DNA from: Candidatus Opimibacter iunctus
GTDB taxonomy: Bacteria > Bacteroidota > Bacteroidia > Chitinophagales > Saprospiraceae
DNA length: 64,000 nucleotides
Direction of reading: 5' to 3'
NCBI GenBank assembly: GCA_016716665.1
Contig: JADJVH010000004.1
Location: 186,001-250,000 of the forward strand
Translations under genes and position numbers: made by a program
Notes under the pieces: model-generated
What the model saw: only the letters and a program-made list of their open reading frames with translations
Databases searched by the model: none
Told to the model about the DNA's origin: nothing
Shown: positions 35,985 to 43,893 of the stretch, in pieces
Layout: every line of letters begins with the position of its first letter
Position numbering within the stretch: the stretch's first letter is position 1

Positions 35985-37064
35985 CTAGTAAATATAGGGT
36001 ATGATCCTGTAAGGTACTTTCTTGACGTACTGATCCCAGAGTGGCCCATACTTCAGGGCACATCGCTTATCATCATCTGCCTGGCGAGGAAATAAAAGCG
36101 CGACATAATAAAGTGGATATAACCAGGGCCATGGCAGCAAGGGATATCCAAGTGCCAGAACAATGCCAGTAGCCATGCCAATTTCCCCAAGGTAATTGAT
36201 ATGCCTGCTCAATCCCCAGAATCCATTTACCAATAAGGTTTTATTGCCGTCAGATATAGTCTCTGGTCTTATGCCAAGGAATGAGCGTGAAGGATCTTTC
36301 TTGAAATAGTACTTCTGCAGATTAGCACCGCGTGATAAACTCCAGCTACCAAAGAAAATCAGTGCGGATAAGACAAGCATAAATGTGGATGAGCCAGGAT
36401 TGGGCAAATCAGCAGTAGCCCATAAAGGGATGGCGTAGAAGAAGGGATAAAATGCAATACACCCCCACCCCAACTTGAAACCAACGCGCTCAGCGAATAG
36501 ATCATATGTGTATAAATGGACCTCTTCGAACGTCAAGTAATCAATCACAAAATATATGAGTAATCCAGCAGAAAGGAAAATACCAGGGGATGCCTGATCA
36601 CCAAAAGTAAGATGATGATGCCCAGCAAAAGAAAGTACATTAAGTTCAAGCATGATAGCGCCCACGAGGTAAAGCCACATCTTGGCATCAATCTTTCCAC
36701 CCCATAGCTGCAGGTTTTCAGCTCTTCCCAAATAGAAATCAGCAAAGAATGATTTCCTGACCGGTGGCTGTGACAATACAATGACCGTAGAAAATATAAG
36801 TCCGAAAACAATAGCGCCAGCAAGGCCGTACCAGCGGTTGGTATAGAACCAATCCCAGGGCATGATCCCTGAATATCCCAACACGCCCCAGGTTATGACG
36901 ACGATGATCAGCGTCAATAGCCCATTCAGCCTATATTTTAGTTTGTCAGATGATCCTGTCCTGGTCACATAACCTGTCACCCATCGCCCCGGGAGGATTG
37001 CATTAAGCATGAATATATATGCATAGACCAAAACAGGTGCAAGAAATCCAAGTACTGAATTCAT
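35985..37064 (-). CDS. ERG24/ERG4-family sterol C14-type reductase homologue
   Basis: 359 aa with about nine or ten membrane segments. The C-terminus matches the sterol reductase family: GFWGLSRHINYLGE (signature RHxxYxxE), then LYPLYYVALLFPRQADDDKR and a tail ending YGPLWDQYVKKVPYRIIPYIY, as in eukaryotic ERG24 and DHCR7. FFADFYLGRAENLQLWGG matches the first signature. Eukaryotic enzymes are longer (about 430 aa), so this is a compact form. Members reduce a sterol double bond with NADPH. Whether the substrate here is a sterol, a hopanoid-like or another isoprenoid is open. Confidence 0.88.
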   Translation of the reverse strand: MNSVLGFLAPVLVYAYIFMLNAILPGRWVTGYVTRTGSSDKLKYRLNGLLTLIIVVITWGVLGYSGIMPWDWFYTNRWYGLAGAIVFGLIFSTVIVLSQPPVRKSFFADFYLGRAENLQLWGGKIDAKMWLYLVGAIMLELNVLSFAGHHHLTFGDQASPGIFLSAGLLIYFVIDYLTFEEVHLYTYDLFAERVGFKLGWGCIAFYPFFYAIPLWATADLPNPGSSTFMLVLSALIFFGSWSLSRGANLQKYYFKKDPSRSFLGIRPETISDGNKTLLVNGFWGLSRHINYLGEIGMATGIVLALGYPLLPWPWLYPLYYVALLFPRQADDDKRCALKYGPLWDQYVKKVPYRIIPYIY

Positions 37065-37154
37065 AATGTGTCAGCGTAAATTTTTGTTAAAGGAAAATTG
37101 AAAATACACCACTTTGCGGGACAATACAAAGCGCAGGTATAAATTTCAAAACAA

Positions 37155-38489
37155 TCAGATCCTGAAGGACAAACGCCTGCCTGCAGGAGCTCCGATGATA
37201 CTGCCGTCTTCGAACAATCGAACACCATTGACCCAGGTCCCCTCGATGCGGCCTGGCAATGTTTGATTTTCCAAAGGTGACCACGCGCATTTGTAGAGAA
37301 TATTTTCTTTAGTGATGGTTGTATCCTTATTGGGATCAAGAAGCACCAGGTCTGCAAAACACCCTTCCTCAACGTAACCGCGTCCTATGAGCCTGAAGCA
37401 ATCGGCAGGCGCATGGCACATTTTTTCCACAATGCGTTCAATGGAGATACGGCCTTCTTTCCAATGAGATAACATCATCAGTAAAGTATGCTGCACCAAA
37501 GGTAATCCTGCAGGAGCATTAGCATATGGCTCTGATTTTTCTACCCAGGTATGGGGAGCATGATCAGAGGCGATGATATCAATTTTATCATCAAGGACTG
37601 CTTGCAGTATCGCCGCCCTGTCTTCTTCTCCCTTGATAGCAGGATTACACTTGATCTGGTTGCCCAGCGCAATGTAGTCACGGTCAGAAAAATACATATG
37701 GTGTGCACATGCTTCTGAGGTAATGCGCTTGCTACTGACTGGTCCGGTCTCAAAAAGATGAGTTTCCTCCTTAGTGGAAATATGGAGAATATGAAAACGT
37801 GTATTGTATTTCCTCGCCAGTCCAATGCCTAAGGTAGAACTCAGCAGGCAAGCTTCTCTGTTTCTTATCCAGGGATGTGCTGAAGGTGGTATCATAGAGC
37901 CATATCTCGCTTCCGCCTCAGCCATATTAGTCCTGATGGTAGCTTCATCTTCACAATGCGCCGCAAGTAATGTCGGGCATGACGCAAAAAGTTTCTCCAG
38001 GGTTTCCTTATTATCTACAAGCATATTGCCCGTGCTGCTACCCATAAAGACCTTTACTCCACAGACAGTAGACGGGTCAGTCTTGATGACTTCTTCCAGA
38101 TTGTCATTGGTTGCTCCCATAAAGAAGGAATAATTGGCCCAGGCATTGGTGGAGGCAATCTTATACTTTGCTTCCAGAAGTTCCTGAGTGACTGCGGGAG
38201 GCCTTGTATTGGGCATTTCCATAAAACTGGTCACCCCTCCAGCTATGGCGGCCCTGGACTCTGTATAGATGGTAGCCTTGTGCTCAAGGCCGGGCTCCCT
38301 AAAGTGTACCTGGTCATCAATGACCCCTGGCATAATGTACCTGCCATTGACCGCCACTTCAGTGGCATTCTGCTTAAGCCCGATAGAAGGGTCTATACGC
38401 TCGATCCTGTCTCCTCTTACCCAAACATCGGCTTCGGTGATTTTCCCCCGGTTGATGATCCGGGCTTCTTTAAACACAATATCCTTCAT
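37155..38489 (-). CDS. pyrC: dihydroorotase (amidohydrolase family)
   Basis: 444 aa from the ATG at 38487-38489, which begins MKDIVFKEARIINRG; a longer frame lacks homology. The metal sites are IDDQVHFREPG (HxH-type) near the start, LAAHCEDE, FHILHISTKEET, and DIIASDHAPHT in the C-terminal half. These mark the class I dihydroorotase/allantoinase family. It closes the pyrimidine ring in UMP synthesis in the cytoplasm. It is divergent from purK. Confidence 0.92.
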   Translation of the reverse strand: MKDIVFKEARIINRGKITEADVWVRGDRIERIDPSIGLKQNATEVAVNGRYIMPGVIDDQVHFREPGLEHKATIYTESRAAIAGGVTSFMEMPNTRPPAVTQELLEAKYKIASTNAWANYSFFMGATNDNLEEVIKTDPSTVCGVKVFMGSSTGNMLVDNKETLEKLFASCPTLLAAHCEDEATIRTNMAEAEARYGSMIPPSAHPWIRNREACLLSSTLGIGLARKYNTRFHILHISTKEETHLFETGPVSSKRITSEACAHHMYFSDRDYIALGNQIKCNPAIKGEEDRAAILQAVLDDKIDIIASDHAPHTWVEKSEPYANAPAGLPLVQHTLLMMLSHWKEGRISIERIVEKMCHAPADCFRLIGRGYVEEGCFADLVLLDPNKDTTITKENILYKCAWSPLENQTLPGRIEGTWVNGVRLFEDGSIIGAPAGRRLSFRI

Positions 38490-38547
38490 AGGGCTAAAGA
38501 TACCGGGTTTTAACACCACCAATCCGGCTGCCGGCCGTAAAAATTTA

Positions 38548-38555
38548 TAGTTTTG
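38548..38555 (+). promoter_or_regulatory. TAnnTTTG promoter box for purK-purE
   Basis: TAGTTTTG, 20 bases upstream of the purK ATG at 38576. Confidence 0.5.
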
Positions 38556-38575
38556 TACCTCCAATTTCAGATTTG

Positions 38576-39739
38576 ATGCACATCACCAATCCATTTGCAA
38601 CTCCAGGTAAAATCATAGGGATCTGTGGCGGAGGCCAGCTAGGCAAAATGCTATGTGAAGCGGCATCCGCCTGGGACTGGAAAACCGCAGTCCTGGACCA
38701 ATCTCCTGATGATCCGGCCGCCCGCCTGGCGCACAGATTTGTTCAGGGCGATTATACGAGGTATGAGGACGTGCTCAACTTTGGAAAGGATGTGGATGTC
38801 CTCACTATTGAAATTGAAAAGGTAAACCTCGAGGCCTTGATTGAGTTGGAGAAGATGGGAAAGATCGTTCACCCATCCCCGGCAGCGCTGGGAATCATCA
38901 GGGACAAAGCATTGCAGAAGCAGTTCTTTATTGACCAGGGCCTGCCTACGGCTCCTCAGCGGTTGTTTGAATACAAGGAAGACATCCTGAAAGCTTTACA
39001 AGAAGGTGCGATCGAAATACCTTTTGTGCAGAAACTACGCTCTGGCGGGTATGACGGACGGGGTGTGGCTATTGTTAGAACCTTAGAAGATATGTCCCTG
39101 CTTCTCGATGGACAAAGCCTTGTAGAACCGCTTGTCGAAATAGAAGCTGAGGTGGCCGTCATTGCGGCCCGCAACCTCAATGGTGAGATAAAGACATTTC
39201 CCCCGGTGGCTATGGCTTTTCATCCTGAAGCTAACCTTGTGGAGTACCTGTATTGTCCAAGTGGATTGGGACCTGCACTGGAGCTCGAGGCAACTCAGAT
39301 TGCGCAAGCAGCCATAGAGTCATTGGATATATGCGGACTTCTGGCAGTTGAGTTGTTCCTCACATCGGATGGCGACTGGCTGATCAACGAAGTAGCTCCG
39401 CGTCCTCACAACAGTGGGCATCACACCATCGAATGTTGCAATGTGAGCCAGTTCCAGCAACATCTGCTGGCTATATGCAATCTGCCATTGATAGATCCGC
39501 AACTCCAATTACCTGGTGTGATGGTCAATTTGCTTGGAGAAGAGGGATATGAAGGACCCGTGAGATATCTGGGAGTGGAACAGGCCTTAAGACTAGGCTC
39601 TGTATATGTGCACCTCTATGGCAAGAAGACGACCAAGCCTTTTCGTAAAATGGGCCATATCACCGTGGCCAACCGAAGTGTCAGCCAGGCCATACGAACA
39701 GCTAATTTCCTAAAAGAACATATCAAAGTCATATCATGA
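38576..39739 (+). CDS. purK: 5-(carboxyamino)imidazole ribonucleotide synthase
   Basis: 387 aa from the ATG at 38576. It is an ATP-grasp enzyme: IGICGGGQLGKMLCEAAS opens it, VQKLRSGGYDGRGVAIV is the ATP-grasp Lys/Gly loop, EIEAEVAVIAARNLNGEI follows, and LINEVAPRPHNSGHHTIECC carries the metal ligands. It carboxylates AIR with ATP and bicarbonate in purine synthesis. The stop overlaps the purE start by 4 nt. Confidence 0.96.
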   Translation: MHITNPFATPGKIIGICGGGQLGKMLCEAASAWDWKTAVLDQSPDDPAARLAHRFVQGDYTRYEDVLNFGKDVDVLTIEIEKVNLEALIELEKMGKIVHPSPAALGIIRDKALQKQFFIDQGLPTAPQRLFEYKEDILKALQEGAIEIPFVQKLRSGGYDGRGVAIVRTLEDMSLLLDGQSLVEPLVEIEAEVAVIAARNLNGEIKTFPPVAMAFHPEANLVEYLYCPSGLGPALELEATQIAQAAIESLDICGLLAVELFLTSDGDWLINEVAPRPHNSGHHTIECCNVSQFQQHLLAICNLPLIDPQLQLPGVMVNLLGEEGYEGPVRYLGVEQALRLGSVYVHLYGKKTTKPFRKMGHITVANRSVSQAIRTANFLKEHIKVIS

Positions 39740-40233
39740 GTAAACCAGTCGTCAGTATTGTGATGGGATCTGATTCAGACCTTCCGGTGATGCAACATGC
39801 TGCGGATATACTGACTGAATTTGAGATTCCCTTTGAGCTCGATATAGTCTCTGCACACCGGACACCGGATAAGATGGTAGTCTTTGCAAAGAAGGCGCAC
39901 AAGAGAGGGATTAAGGTGATCATTGCAGGTGCAGGCGGAGCAGCGCATCTACCCGGTATGATCGCCAGCCTTACACCTCTGCCGGTCATTGGAGTTCCTG
40001 TCAAATCCGGCTCAAATACGACTGAAGGCTGGGATTCCATATTGTCGATCTTGCAAATGCCCGGTGGTGTACCAGTCGCAACTGTGGCAGTCAACGGAGC
40101 CAAGAATGCAGGCCTCCTGGCCGTACAAATACTTGGCGCTTCGGACCGGAAAATCCGCAACAAGATGGTCGACTATAAGACTTCGTTAAAGGAAGACGTA
40201 GAGAAGAAGTCTGAAGGGATAAAGAAAGGCTGA
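39736..40233 (+). CDS. purE: 5-(carboxyamino)imidazole ribonucleotide mutase
   Basis: 165 aa. Motifs: SIVMGSDSDLPVMQHAADIL, DIVSAHRTPDKMVVFAK (the active-site SAHR), IAGAGGAAHLPGMIASLTPL and GVPVATVAVNGAKNAGLLAVQ. It rearranges N5-CAIR to CAIR, the next step after PurK, and the two are translationally coupled. A strong terminator follows at 40254. Confidence 0.96.
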   Translation: MSKPVVSIVMGSDSDLPVMQHAADILTEFEIPFELDIVSAHRTPDKMVVFAKKAHKRGIKVIIAGAGGAAHLPGMIASLTPLPVIGVPVKSGSNTTEGWDSILSILQMPGGVPVATVAVNGAKNAGLLAVQILGASDRKIRNKMVDYKTSLKEDVEKKSEGIKKG

Positions 40234-40253
40234 GGCGAAGGAAAATGCAAAGG

Positions 40254-40297
40254 AAAAAGCGAAGGGGTTCAAGATCTTGAACCCCTTCGCTTTTTTT
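40254..40297. terminator. bidirectional intrinsic terminator
   Basis: A perfect 16+16 base palindrome at 40259-40290 (arm GCGAAGGGGTTCAAGA) flanked by five A on the left and seven T on the right. It can end transcription of purK-purE (plus) and of the convergent minus-strand gene at 40320. Confidence 0.95.
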
Positions 40298-40319
40298 GAT
40301 GTATAAAGAGTAATCTAAA

Positions 40320-40883
40320 TTAAAGCTTGATCCCTACCCCAAGCATAAACGAATGGAGAAATCCATCACGATAATAACTGTTGGAGGAATAGGCCCATTC
40401 ATATTCGAGATTGAGAAATGCCTTATCACTGATATCTTTCAGGATGCCGGCGCCCAGCCCGCCATAAAATCCTGCATCGTTTGTCTTCACATCAGTCAGC
40501 GTACCTGACCTCCTGAGCGTAGAAAACTGCATACCGGCAGCACCTTTGACAAACCCTTTGAATGACCCTTCACCAATCATGAGCTTTGGAGTGTAATAGA
40601 AAGGCCATGACGTGATGGTGTAGTCTGATACAATGGGCTGACTCCCGCTATACTCGGTGACTTCAGCGGATGTGTGTACATATCCTACGGAGAAACCGTG
40701 TACAAATTTTCCAACAATGGGATGGTATTCATAGAGGCCATTGAGCCTGAAACCGGTACCTGTGACATCAGTCTCTTCAAAACTGTTAAATGCATATCCA
40801 CCACTGATGGTGATTGTATTATACTGTGCCTTGACCTGGATGCCGCCCAACAGCATTGCGATCAAAAAGAAATAGTTTTTCAT
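40320..40883 (-). CDS. outer-membrane beta-barrel protein
   Basis: 187 aa with a signal peptide (cut near GIQVKAQ). The rest is alternating amphipathic strands with Gly/aromatic pattern (TISGGYAFNSFEETD, GFSVGYVHTSAEV, GGLGAGILKDISDKAFLNLEYEW) and a barrel-like end LGVGIKL. It is typical of small outer-membrane barrels of the OmpW/opacity type; the function is unknown. It is convergent with purE, sharing the terminator. Confidence 0.85.
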   Translation of the reverse strand: MKNYFFLIAMLLGGIQVKAQYNTITISGGYAFNSFEETDVTGTGFRLNGLYEYHPIVGKFVHGFSVGYVHTSAEVTEYSGSQPIVSDYTITSWPFYYTPKLMIGEGSFKGFVKGAAGMQFSTLRRSGTLTDVKTNDAGFYGGLGAGILKDISDKAFLNLEYEWAYSSNSYYRDGFLHSFMLGVGIKL

Positions 40884-41003
40884 TGTCTTTAGTGTTTAGG
40901 AAAATAATGCTTACAATTTAAGCTTCAAACTATATCTCAGCAAAATTAATGGGAAGCCATGCCTATTAGGAATGATGCAGGTCAGGCTACCTTATGCCCT
41001 AAA

Positions 41004-41936
41004 TCATCCCCGTTTGTCTGCGAGGAGATAAAGAACGGCCATGCGCACTGCCACTCCATTTTCTACTTGCTGCAGAATAATGGAGTGCTCTGAGTCAGCG
41101 ATATCACTTGAGATTTCGACTCCTCTGTTGATTGGCCCGGGGTGCATGATCACTATAGGCTTGGAAAGTGAATTGAGTACCTCGCGCGTCAATCCATAGT
41201 ACATGGAATATTCACGGAGGCTGGGAAAATATTTGGTTTGCTGGCGTTCGAGCTGGATGCGCAACACATTGGCTACATCGCACCATTCCAAAGCTTTCTT
41301 TAGGTTATGTTCTACCTTGACGCCAAGGCTTTCTATATGCTTTGGCATCAATGTCGGTGGGCCGCAAAGTTTTACTTCTGCGCCAAGTTTGTTGAGGCAA
41401 TAGATATTACTCAAGGCTACCCTGCTGTGCTTGATATCACCGATGATGACCACTTTTTTACCCCTGACCGAACCCAGGCGTTCCTTGATGGAGTATGCAT
41501 CCAGCAGGGCTTGTGTCGGATGCTCATGTGTACCATCACCTGCGTTGATGATATTGGCACTGATACGCTGGGACAGGTACATGTGGGCTCCGGGAGCGGG
41601 ATGGCGCATCACGACCATATCCACTTTCATGGAGAGGATGTTATTGACCGTATCAAGTAAGGTTTCCCCTTTACTGACAGACGAAGAACTAGCGCTGAAA
41701 TTGATTGTATCTGCACTTAGACGCCTTTCGGCCAATTCGAAGGAGATCCGGGTGCGTGTAGAATTTTCAAAAAAAAGATTAGCGATCGTGACATCCCTGA
41801 GGGATGGTACTTTCTTGATGGGACGGTTGATGACTTCCTTAAACTGATCCGTGGTCTCAAAAATGAGATCGATATCATCAGGGGTGATGTACTTGATCCC
41901 CAGCAGATGTCTTGTGCTCAGTTGTTGGTTGGCCAT
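41004..41936 (-). CDS. pyrB: aspartate carbamoyltransferase catalytic chain
   Basis: 310 aa. Carbamoyl phosphate site FFENSTRTRISFELAERRL, MRHPAPGAHMYL, AGDGTHEHPTQALLDAY and a C-terminal IVMHPGPINRGVEIS. These are the standard catalytic-chain motifs. It makes carbamoyl-aspartate in pyrimidine synthesis. It starts 4 nt after pyrR, forming a pyrR-pyrB operon. No pyrI regulatory chain is next to it. Confidence 0.96.
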   Translation of the reverse strand: MANQQLSTRHLLGIKYITPDDIDLIFETTDQFKEVINRPIKKVPSLRDVTIANLFFENSTRTRISFELAERRLSADTINFSASSSSVSKGETLLDTVNNILSMKVDMVVMRHPAPGAHMYLSQRISANIINAGDGTHEHPTQALLDAYSIKERLGSVRGKKVVIIGDIKHSRVALSNIYCLNKLGAEVKLCGPPTLMPKHIESLGVKVEHNLKKALEWCDVANVLRIQLERQQTKYFPSLREYSMYYGLTREVLNSLSKPIVIMHPGPINRGVEISSDIADSEHSIILQQVENGVAVRMAVLYLLADKRG

Positions 41937-41940
41937 ACGG

Positions 41941-42495
41941 TTATTTTACATCTTCTTTACTGGCATAAATCCTCACTTTTCCTCCTGCCCCTTCCTGCCA
42001 GTCCACCTTGACATAGGCCTGATCCAGGGCATCCACCACCATCCCTGAGTAATCCGATTGAATAGGCAGATCCCGATTGAAGCGTCGGTCGATCAGGACG
42101 AGGAGTTCAATCTTCTCTGGACGTCCAAAATGCTGAAGGGCAGATATCGCTGCCTGGATGGTTCTGCCAGTGTACAGGACATCGTCTACAAGGATAACCT
42201 TCTTGCCATCCACCAGGAAGTCCATTTTCATGGCGCTGGCCTTGAGTGGCTCGTTCCTGTGCCTGAAGTCATCCCTGTGAAACGTCACGTCCAGAAGGCC
42301 GTATTCAATGGACTTTAGCTTTCCGATCTTGCGGAGCCTTTCGACCATCCTGTCTGACAAGGCCTTGCCCCTGGGCTGGATGCCGATAATGCAGGAATTG
42401 GCGAAATCACCATGATACTCAATGAGTTGGTGTGTCAACCTGTCGAGAACGAGGTTGAGTTTTTGTTCAGAAAGGATAATCCTGCCGGCGGCCAT
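41941..42495 (-). CDS. pyrR: PyrR bifunctional pyrimidine regulator / uracil phosphoribosyltransferase
   Basis: 184 aa from the ATG at 42493-42495. The PRPP-binding loop is KVILVDDVLYTGRTIQAAI. IGIQPRGKALSDRM and LLVLIDRRFNRDLPIQSDY are PyrR-typical. In Firmicutes PyrR attenuates pyr mRNA by binding RNA and uridine nucleotides; whether it regulates in Bacteroidota is not shown here, and no anti-terminator hairpin is visible before pyrB. A TATATTTG box lies 6 nt upstream of the ATG. Confidence 0.93.
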   Translation of the reverse strand: MAAGRIILSEQKLNLVLDRLTHQLIEYHGDFANSCIIGIQPRGKALSDRMVERLRKIGKLKSIEYGLLDVTFHRDDFRHRNEPLKASAMKMDFLVDGKKVILVDDVLYTGRTIQAAISALQHFGRPEKIELLVLIDRRFNRDLPIQSDYSGMVVDALDQAYVKVDWQEGAGGKVRIYASKEDVK

Positions 42496-42501
42496 TGGGG
42501 A

Positions 42502-42509
42502 CAAATATA
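42502..42509 (-). promoter_or_regulatory. TAnnTTTG box immediately before pyrR
   Basis: TATATTTG on the minus strand, 6 nt before the pyrR ATG. If it is the promoter, the mRNA is leaderless or nearly so. No good -33 TTG is seen. Confidence 0.45.
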
Positions 42510-42544
42510 ATCGTTCCTTTTGGGAGAATGGGAATTATAGCTGT

Positions 42545-42630
42545 GCAAAGGGCATAGAGCAGAGGGCAGAGGGCTGTGTAGAGTGTGGGTTTAGTGTACA
42601 GTGCTGATAGCTGATTGCTGATTGCTATTA
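42545..42630. repeat. heptamer tandem repeats (GCAGAGG and GCTGATT types)
   Basis: GCAAAGG, GCATAGA, GCAGAGG, GCAGAGG, GCTGTGT at 42545-42579 and GCTGATA, GCTGATT, GCTGATT, GCTATTA at 42603-42630. It lies in a divergent intergenic region, unlike most of the other blocks. Confidence 0.8.
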
Positions 42631-42665
42631 GTGCCGGCAGTAAAAAATGATTTTATCTTTAAGAG

Positions 42666-43250
42666 ATGGTTAAAAGAGATTGGATAGCACTCCTGATCAG
42701 TTTAGTTGGGCACATGACTTGTGTAGCCCAGCTGATTGCCATTTCAAATCCATCCTTTGAAGGAGAGCCTGCTGATGCCACTGTGCCCCAGGGATGGATG
42801 GCCTGTAAGGAGGGCACAACCCCTGATATTCTGCCAGGATACTGGGGGGTATACAATGAGTCGGCTGATGGGGACACTTACCTGGGACTGATTACCAGGG
42901 AAAACAATACATGGGAAAGCATCGGGCAGAGGCTACCCGAACATCTGGGCAAAGGGCGTTGCTATACGATGTCACTTGACCTTGCCCATTCGGATACCTA
43001 TTCAGGATACAATGGGGCACTTAAACTCAGGATATGGGCATCCAAGGTAAAATGCCAGAAAGACCAGTTGGTCTATGAAAGCCCTTTAATAGAACATACT
43101 GATTGGCGAACTTATAATGTCAAATTTACTGCCGGGGATGAGTTCTGGTATATACTCCTGGAAGCATTCCATAGTGAAGAAGTATTTGCCTACAAAGGCA
43201 ATATCCTTATTGACAGGATTTCTGCGATAAAGGGGTGTGACCGATCGTAG
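42666..43250 (+). CDS. secreted protein, probable galactose-binding-like fold
   Basis: 194 aa with a signal peptide (cut near TCVAQ). The mature protein begins ISNPSFEGEPADATVPQGW, a pattern common to carbohydrate-binding and other beta-sandwich domains, and ends FAYKGNILIDRISAIKGC. No sorting domain is seen. Ligand unknown. TATCTTTA, one base off the promoter consensus, precedes it closely. Heptamer repeats start right after its stop. Confidence 0.75.
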   Translation: MVKRDWIALLISLVGHMTCVAQLIAISNPSFEGEPADATVPQGWMACKEGTTPDILPGYWGVYNESADGDTYLGLITRENNTWESIGQRLPEHLGKGRCYTMSLDLAHSDTYSGYNGALKLRIWASKVKCQKDQLVYESPLIEHTDWRTYNVKFTAGDEFWYILLEAFHSEEVFAYKGNILIDRISAIKGCDRS

Positions 43251-43292
43251 GAATAACGAATACAGAACAAGGAATAACGAATTTCGAAGTGG
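43251..43292. repeat. heptamer tandem repeat (GAAnnnn)
   Basis: GAATAAC, GAATACA, GAACAAG, GAATAAC, GAATTTC, GAAGTGG, starting at the base after the TAG stop. It resembles the block at 29594. Confidence 0.85.
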
Positions 43293-43349
43293 AAGGAGGA
43301 AGTGGAAGTGGAGGTGAGAAGTAGGAAGTGAGGTTTAAGGAAGCATTGC

Positions 43350-43730
43350 TTATTGTTTTAACTGTACGTCGACATCGTCGATCAGTTTTTGTAATGCCTT
43401 TCGGTTTTCATCGTTTAGCTTGGAAGGATCGACCTGCTTCAATTCAGTCTGAAGTTTGCGCAGGTCATCTTTGACCTGCTCGTCCTTTTGTCCGGAGCCG
43501 GATTTTAGCTTTTCCAGGCTTGAGCTTACCTTGTCAATCAGGCGGTCAAACTCCCCGTCGTCATATTTGTCCTTTTGATTGCGGAGAAAATCACCGACGG
43601 CCCTGCCAAGATCCCTGGTTTCAGTGACGATCACCTGTGCCTGGGCCTTATCATCTCCCTTACCGAAAAAGTACATATAACCGACATAACCGGCCAGGAT
43701 AAGAAGTAGGGTAAAAATGAGCCTGCGCAT
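43350..43730 (-). CDS. small membrane-anchored coiled-coil protein
   Basis: 126 aa. One N-terminal membrane segment (LIFTLLLILAGYVGYMYFFG) and then about 100 charged residues with heptad-like spacing (VSSSLEKLKSGSGQKDEQVKDDL...). I do not recognise a family. It is likely anchored in the inner membrane with the helical part in the periplasm. It lies between the secreted protein and leuS. Confidence 0.75.
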   Translation of the reverse strand: MRRLIFTLLLILAGYVGYMYFFGKGDDKAQAQVIVTETRDLGRAVGDFLRNQKDKYDDGEFDRLIDKVSSSLEKLKSGSGQKDEQVKDDLRKLQTELKQVDPSKLNDENRKALQKLIDDVDVQLKQ

Positions 43731-43859
43731 AGTGGACTAGGAAGATTTGTCAAGCTAAAAAGGTAATTAATAGGGTAAACAATGTGGCATTTGCAAAAAG
43801 TTCAACTGACACTGCCCTGAATATAGGCGCCTAATTTAGGGGATTCCTTTTGTTCTGAC

Positions 43860-43867
43860 TATTTTTG
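43860..43867 (+). promoter_or_regulatory. TAnnTTTG promoter box for leuS
   Basis: TATTTTTG, 26 bases upstream of the leuS ATG. A TTG at the usual -33 spacing is absent. Confidence 0.55.
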
Positions 43868-43893
43868 CCTTCCCGTTACGAAAAAGGGGCGAC

